A stretch of DNA of 64,000 nucleotides from Halobacteriales archaeon QH_7_66_36. GTDB lineage: Archaea; Halobacteriota; Halobacteria; Halobacteriales; Haloarculaceae. The notes below the pieces were generated by a model that saw only the letters and a list, made by a program, of their open reading frames with translations, made no database searches and was not told the DNA's origin. How positions within the stretch are numbered: the stretch's first letter is position 1; the number at the start of each line of letters is the position of its first letter. The stretch lies in the NCBI GenBank assembly GCA_003021175.1, contig PXQV01000013.1:44738-108737 (forward strand). The letters are read 5' to 3'. Position numbers and translations under genes: made by a program. Positions 58,201 through 64,000 of this stretch are shown here, in pieces.

Positions 58201-61200
58201 CCACAAGGGTCCGTCTGAAACCGCTTCGACGATGCCCAGACCGCGCTTTCGCGGGTCGCTTCAACCCCACAAGGGTCCGTCTGAAACTCGGGCCAGCGAT
58301 GGCGTTGACGACGTCCCACCTTCGCTTCAACCCCACAAGGGTCCGTCTGAAACTCCGTCCGAACCAGGTCATCGACGCCATCCTTCGGGAGCTTCAACCC
58401 CACAAGGGTCCGTCTGAAACACGGACGGGGAGTTTACCCGCGGCTTCCTGGAACTGCTTCAACCCCACAAGGGTCCGTCTGAAACCGTCGGTGTCGATGT
58501 TGGTGTCACTCATAGATTCGCTTCAACCCCACAAGGGTCCGTCTGAAACGAGACGTTGTCCCACTCAACAGCTCTCCGGCCGGTGCTTCAACCCCACAAG
58601 GGTCCGTCTGAAACACATGTGTGGGGCGTCAGCTACTCGCAGTCTATTGGCTTCAACCCCACAAGGGTCCGTCTGAAACCAGGAGGCGTTCCCGGGTAAT
58701 AGCACGCCGGCGAACGCTTCAACCCCACAAGGGTCCGTCTGAAACTCCATGATGGCTTCTGTCTCGGGGTCTTGGAGCTTGCTTCAACCCCACAAGGGTC
58801 CGTCTGAAACGCAGAAGACCAGCCGCTTGCGTCGACGCGATACACGCTTCAACCCCACAAGGGTCCGTCTGAAACGAGGATGAGGACGACGCGTCCGAGT
58901 TCGCGCCGCTCGCTTCAACCCCACAAGGGTCCGTCTGAAACGCGCTCGATGCGCGCTTGATAGTCGTCGTGGTCGTCGCTTCAACCCCACAAGGGTCCGT
59001 CTGAAACACGGGCATGGACATGGACGAGATAACCGAAGACATGGCTTCAACCCCACAAGGGTCCGTCTGAAACACTGGAACGACATTAGACTGACTTGCC
59101 TGATAGTTGCTTCAACCCCACAAGGGTCCGTCTGAAACACAGGATATCATAGCGGACGAGGCGACCGACACGGGGCTTCAACCCCACAAGGGTCCGTCTG
59201 AAACCGTCGTCCACTATCACTCTCGCGTCCGCGGACCTCGCTTCAACCCCACAAGGGTCCGTCTGAAACACAGTCCGCGGACAGGTAGCCCTCCGGCGTC
59301 CCCGCGCTTCAACCCCACAAGGGTCCGTCTGAAACACAGTAGTCGCACTTTTCCTTAGTCCGGGAGATAGCTTCAACCCCACAAGGGTCCGTCTGAAACT
59401 CGAGTGGGTTAAATCTCCGCATGGGACGCGTTACGGCTTCAACCCCACAAGGGTCCGTCTGAAACGCTATATCTGTCCGTTCCTGTGTCGTCTCGAACTC
59501 GCTTCAACCCCACAAGGGTCCGTCTGAAACACATCCTCGGCCACAAGTCCACCTTCCGGATGTAGCTTCAACCCCACAAGGGTCCGTCTGAAACGCACTC
59601 CTCGACGGTATCCCACGGCATGACTATCTCGCTTCAACCCCACAAGGGTCCGTCTGAAACCCTGTGGGGCGTCCTCGTCGTCTCCGGCGGAGTCGCTTCA
59701 ACCCCACAAGGGTCCGTCTGAAACCGGCGGGCGTCGGGGTTCTCGTCGCGGCATATAACGCTTCAACCCCACAAGGGTCCGTCTGAAACACGGGACAGAC
59801 GGGCTAACGCTATACGTAGACGGGCTTCAACCCCACAAGGGTCCGTCTGAAACACAGCGGACGACCGTCACGCCCGACCGCCACCTCTCGCTTCAACCCC
59901 ACAAGGGTCCGTCTGAAACAGGATATGAAGGCGTCGAGGTAGGTAAATTCGAGTGTGCTTCAACCCCACAAGGGTCCGTCTGAAACTTGCTACCTGGAGG
60001 ATAAGCCATGTACGAACTACCTGCTTCAACCCCACAAGGGTCCGTCTGAAACCCAGCGATGTGAACCACCATTAGCAGCGTAGCGGCGCTTCAACCCCAC
60101 AAGGGTCCGTCTGAAACAATGCGCTGCTCGCGTAGGCGCTCCAGCAGGCGGTCGCTTCAACCCCACAAGGGTCCGTCTGAAACCGCCGCGTAACAGCCGC
60201 ATACTGCGGTGGCGGCCCCCGCTTCAACCCCACAAGGGTCCGTCTGAAACTCACTGCCGTCGGTTCGTCTCCCGCGGCTGTTCGGCGCTTCAACCCCACA
60301 AGGGTCCGTCTGAAACTCGAAGAAGCCGACCGGCCGGAACCGGGGCCGGAGGGCTTCAACCCCACAAGGGTCCGTCTGAAACTCGATCTGTCCGTCGACG
60401 AAGTAGAAGCAAAGCTCGCTTCAACCCCACAAGGGTCCGTCTGAAACGGGGCCGTGACCTGCACGCCGTTCTGCCGAGTTGTGCTTCAACCCCACAAGGG
60501 TCCGTCTGAAACCGGCTCGCGTTCAGTCTCTTCGCCATGACGGTCGGCGCTTCAACCCCACAAGGGTCCGTCTGAAACACACCTTCACCGCGCCGGGCCG
60601 CGTCCGGTGTCCTTTGCTTCAACCCCACAAGGGTCCGTCTGAAACGCGCGACGCCGGGCGGCCACGCGTCTCGTACACAATGCTTCAACCCCACAAGGGT
60701 CCGTCTGAAACCCGGCCACACGTCGCCGTCACCGCGCCCGAGCGCGCTTCAACCCCACAAGGGTCCGTCTGAAACCCGCGTTCTTCAGCCACGGAGCCGC
60801 CTGCTGCGTGCTTCAACCCCACAAGGGTCCGTCTGAAACTCCGTAACATCGGCTCTTCCTGCATCTTGTCCATGCTTCAACCCCACAAGGGTCCGTCTGA
60901 AACGATGCATCCACACGCCGGCCCGTCGTCGGCACAAGAGCTTCAACCCCACAAGGGTCCGTCTGAAACGACAAAGACGGGCTAACGATCATCGCGGAGT
61001 CGTCCGCTTCAACCCCACAAGGGTCCGTCTGAAACCCACCCGCCAGCCACGGCGGTCGACCGACGAGGTCGTGCTTCAACCCCACAAGGGTCCGTCTGAA
61101 ACTCGTTGGTGGTGTCGTAGTCGGGGCCGTACTCGCTTCAACCCCACAAGGGTCCGTCTGAAACGTGCTTACAGGGTCCGTAAGCACCGATTACCGGGAG

Positions 61201-64000
61201 CTTCAACCCCACAAGGGTCCGTCTGAAACCCACTCGCCCGCTCCCTCGCTGTCCGGCTTCGACGAGCTTCAACCCCACAAGGGTCCGTCTGAAACTTGGT
61301 ACTCGTAGGTGCTGCCGTCCGGTTTTTCCACGCTTCAACCCCACAAGGGTCCGTCTGAAACCGTCTTAGAGCCGGAGTACGTCAGCAACGGGACGCTTCA
61401 ACCCCACAAGGGTCCGTCTGAAACCTTCCCCGCTGCTGGCTGTTCGTGTCGCCCGGCAGGCTTCAACCCCACAAGGGTCCGTCTGAAACTCCTTGAGATT
61501 CTGATGTTGGTCGTACCACAGCCTGCTTCAACCCCACAAGGGTCCGTCTGAAACGCGGTTCCGGTCCTTCGGCAGCTTGAGCTTGAACGTGCTTCAACCC
61601 CACAAGGGTCCGTCTGAAACGCTGTCCGGCACGACGACGGAGGGAGGGTACACCCGGCTTCAACCCCACAAGGGTCCGTCTGAAACCGTCGTCTTAGAGC
61701 CGGAGTACGTCAGCAACGGGACGCTTCAACCCCACAAGGGTCCGTCTGAAACCAAGCCCGCCCCGGCCCCCAGTTCGTCCAGCTTCGGCTTCAACCCCAC
61801 AAGGGTCCGTCTGAAACACGCTGTTCCGCTGATGGGCCGGGTCGCCCCCCTTCGCTTCAACCCCACAAGGGTCCGTCTGAAACGGCCGACGACCGCCCTG
61901 GCCCGCTGTCGCGCCCGTCGCTTCAACCCCACAAGGGTCCGTCTGAAACCATCCCGGTCGGTGACGACCTGGCCGACCTGCTGGCGCTTCAACCCCACAA
62001 GGGTCCGTCTGAAACACTGGACGATGCCGAAATGCGTCGTCCTGACCCACGCTTCAACCCCACAAGGGTCCGTCTGAAACTAGTCCCGCGGGGTGGTTCC
62101 GCGGCGATTCGACGGGTGCTTCAACCCCACAAGGGTCCGTCTGAAACCAGTTCGCCGCCCGTGTCAACAGTCATCCGCCTGCTTCAACCCCACAAGGGTC
62201 CGTCTGAAACCGGCCAGGCTGTCGTCGTCATCGAACAGCAGGCCGGCTTCAACCCCACAAGGGTCCGTCTGAAACACGTCGACGACGCTGATACCTTCGA
62301 ACGTCACCTGGCTTCAACCCCACAAGGGTCCGTCTGAAACCCGGGAAATCGACGACCGTCCGGTCCTGGATTCGGCTTCAACCCCACAAGGGTCCGTCTG
62401 AAACCAGGGCGTCCATCGTAGCGACCGCGTCGTCCATCGGGCTTCAACCCCACAAGGGTCCGTCTGAAACTCAGGGGGGCGTGTGCAAAACCAGATATGC
62501 GTATCCGCTTCAACCCCACAAGGGTCCGTCTGAAACCCGTCGCTTCGCGTACCAGTCACAGGTTGCGGGCTCGCTTCAACCCCACAAGGGTCCGTCTGAA
62601 ACCAGCATCGGCGGCTGGGACCAGGCCTGCGACTGCGAGCTTCAACCCCACAAGGGTCCGTCTGAAACGAGTGGGACGCGGGCGACCCGCAGAACACGCC
62701 GCTTGCTTCAACCCCACAAGGGTCCGTCTGAAACCGTGTCGTAGGACTGCGTTTTGTCCTTCTGCGGGTCGCTTCAACCCCACAAGGGTCCGTCTGAAAC
62801 AAGATCGACCGGACGGGAAAGGCGGCGGTGTGGCGGCTTCAACCCCACAAGGGTCCGTCTGAAACGGGGCTGTGGGAGGGTATCGTGACGACGGAGGCGC
62901 AGCTTCAACCCCACAAGGGTCCGTCTGAAACCTGCTCGACGCCAGATTTAGTCATCGGGCTATCCGGCTTCAACCCCACAAGGGTCCGTCTGAAACGAGT
63001 TCTTTCACGATGTTCGTTTGCTGGTAGGATACGCTTCAACCCCACAAGGGTCCGTCTGAAACCTCCGAAATATCACGATTGGGCGTATGAGGTAACGCTT
63101 CAACCCCACAAGGGTCCGTCTGAAACCTCGTCGAGAGCGTCCAACTCAGCCGTTTGCTCGCTTCAACCCCACAAGGGTCCGTCTGAAACGCACCTCGCCA
63201 ACAATTCGTGCATCCAGTATGTCGGGCTTCAACCCCACAAGGGTCCGTCTGAAACAGCGTCGAGCGCGCTCACGTCGCTCTTGTCGTGTGGGCTTCAACC
63301 CCACAAGGGTCCGTCTGAAACACGACCACCTGCACCGGATCTTCGATGAGATCGAGGCGCTTCAACCCCACAAGGGTCCGTCTGAAACGCGGTCCTCCCG
63401 GACCCGCGGTTCCGCGGGTGCGAGCTTCAACCCCACAAGGGTCCGTCTGAAACATGAGCGATGCGGTAGCTCTCTCGCCCGGCGACTTGGCTTCAACCCC
63501 ACAAGGGTCCGTCTGAAACTCAATTCGACAATCATCAGTTCGGGCTTGATATTTCAGCTTCAACCCCACAAGGGTCCGTCTGAAACGGGAAGAGGGTTAA
63601 GCCCGACGCGCCCTGATCGGGCTTCAACCCCACAAGGGTCCGTCTGAAACTCGTCCTCCTCAAGCTCGTCGAGTGCCCAGTACGCGCTTCAACCCCACAA
63701 GGGTCCGTCTGAAACCCGTCGTGCCGTCTGTTGTCGTGTCATAGTTTCTGCTTCAACCCCACAAGGGTCCGTCTGAAACTCGTGGCGGAGGCGGCGGTCG
63801 TGGGGATGCTGTCGCTTGCTTCAACCCCACAAGGGTCCGTCTGAAACACCGCGGGTCCGGGAGGACCGCGTACAGTCCACCGGGCTTCAACCCCACAAGG
63901 GTCCGTCTGAAACTGGAACGGTCGGACGCTCTTCCCGTCCGGCCATTCGCTTCAACCCCACAAGGGTCCGTCTGAAACGTCTGCGAAGACGATCTCGACT
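49211..64000 (-). CRISPR. Giant CRISPR array (about 226 repeats, open at the right edge)
   Basis: Plus-strand repeats are 30 nt, beginning GCTTCAACCCCACAAG and ending GGTCCGTCTGAAAC; crRNA orientation is the minus strand, where the repeat ends GTTGAAGC, the expected 5' handle. By manual count there are 225 complete repeats plus a degenerate one at 49211-49240, mean period 65.5 nt (spacers 33-37 nt), and the array runs past 64000. The degenerate repeat marks the trailing end, so leader and cas genes, if any, are to the right. The repeat sequence is that of haloarchaeal type I-B systems. One internal repeat differs by one base (49863-49892, CACGAGGG). The array has no cas gene in view. Confidence 0.99.

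Noticed and set aside
49300-63650. Dozens of short frames inside the CRISPR array
   Set aside because: They are translations of the repeat (QPHKGPSET, FNPTRVRLK, FRRTLVGLK) and its spacers. No real genes.

Overview
The window is chromosomal DNA of a halophilic archaeon (class Halobacteria). The evidence is high GC content, very acidic proteins, archaeal replication proteins (PCNA, RFC small subunits, the large subunit of DNA polymerase D, Orc1/Cdc6), a thermosome, TATA boxes about 26-28 bases before start codons (leaderless transcripts), and a 30-nt CRISPR repeat of the haloarchaeal type that ends GTTGAAGC in crRNA orientation. No rRNA or tRNA gene was seen, so the genus cannot be fixed.

Layout. 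1-630 holds a truncated LAGLIDADG-type endonuclease remnant. 634-5031 (minus) carries pcn, a second RFC small-subunit-like protein and an XPD/Rad3-type helicase. 5321-7087 (minus) has small proteins: DUF2892, DCC thiol-oxidoreductase and two cupins. 7228-9642 is a two-gene signalling operon (MEDS-GAF histidine kinase and receiver protein). 9731-16806 (minus) is polC, interrupted by two inteins, behind a PPC/DUF296 gene. 16854-19774 is a replication origin: orc1 plus inverted ORB elements. oapA-oapB-oapC then run rightward, and oapA carries an endonuclease-free intein inside its P-loop. 22544-35614 is ordinary accessory metabolism and transport. 35912-38533 is an alaS broken by two deletions. 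38797-40388 is a receiver/GAF gene plus a RecA-like partner. 40489-44874 (minus) is rfcS with two inteins. 44993-48655 (minus) has an ornithine cyclodeaminase-like gene, a thermosome gene and a small conserved gene. 48933-49118 is a decayed histidine kinase. From 49211 to the end of the window there is one unbroken CRISPR array: by manual count one degenerate and 225 complete repeats, still running at 64000.

How it fits together. The left two thirds is a DNA-replication neighbourhood (clamp, clamp loaders, replicative polymerase, initiator and origin). Four inteins sit in polC and rfcS, and a fifth sits in the origin-linked GTPase oapA. One rfcS intein carries a zinc finger, NUMOD3-like repeats and a PD-(D/E)XK-type nuclease instead of LAGLIDADG. 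Two inteins, in unrelated proteins, sit at exactly the same place in a P-loop (between Lys and Thr). The right quarter is an exceptionally long spacer record with no cas gene in view. Its polarity (degenerate repeat on the left) says leader and cas genes, if present, lie beyond the right edge. Several spacer pairs are identical, overlap on opposite strands, or share a seed end, which suggests repeated sampling of the same invaders.
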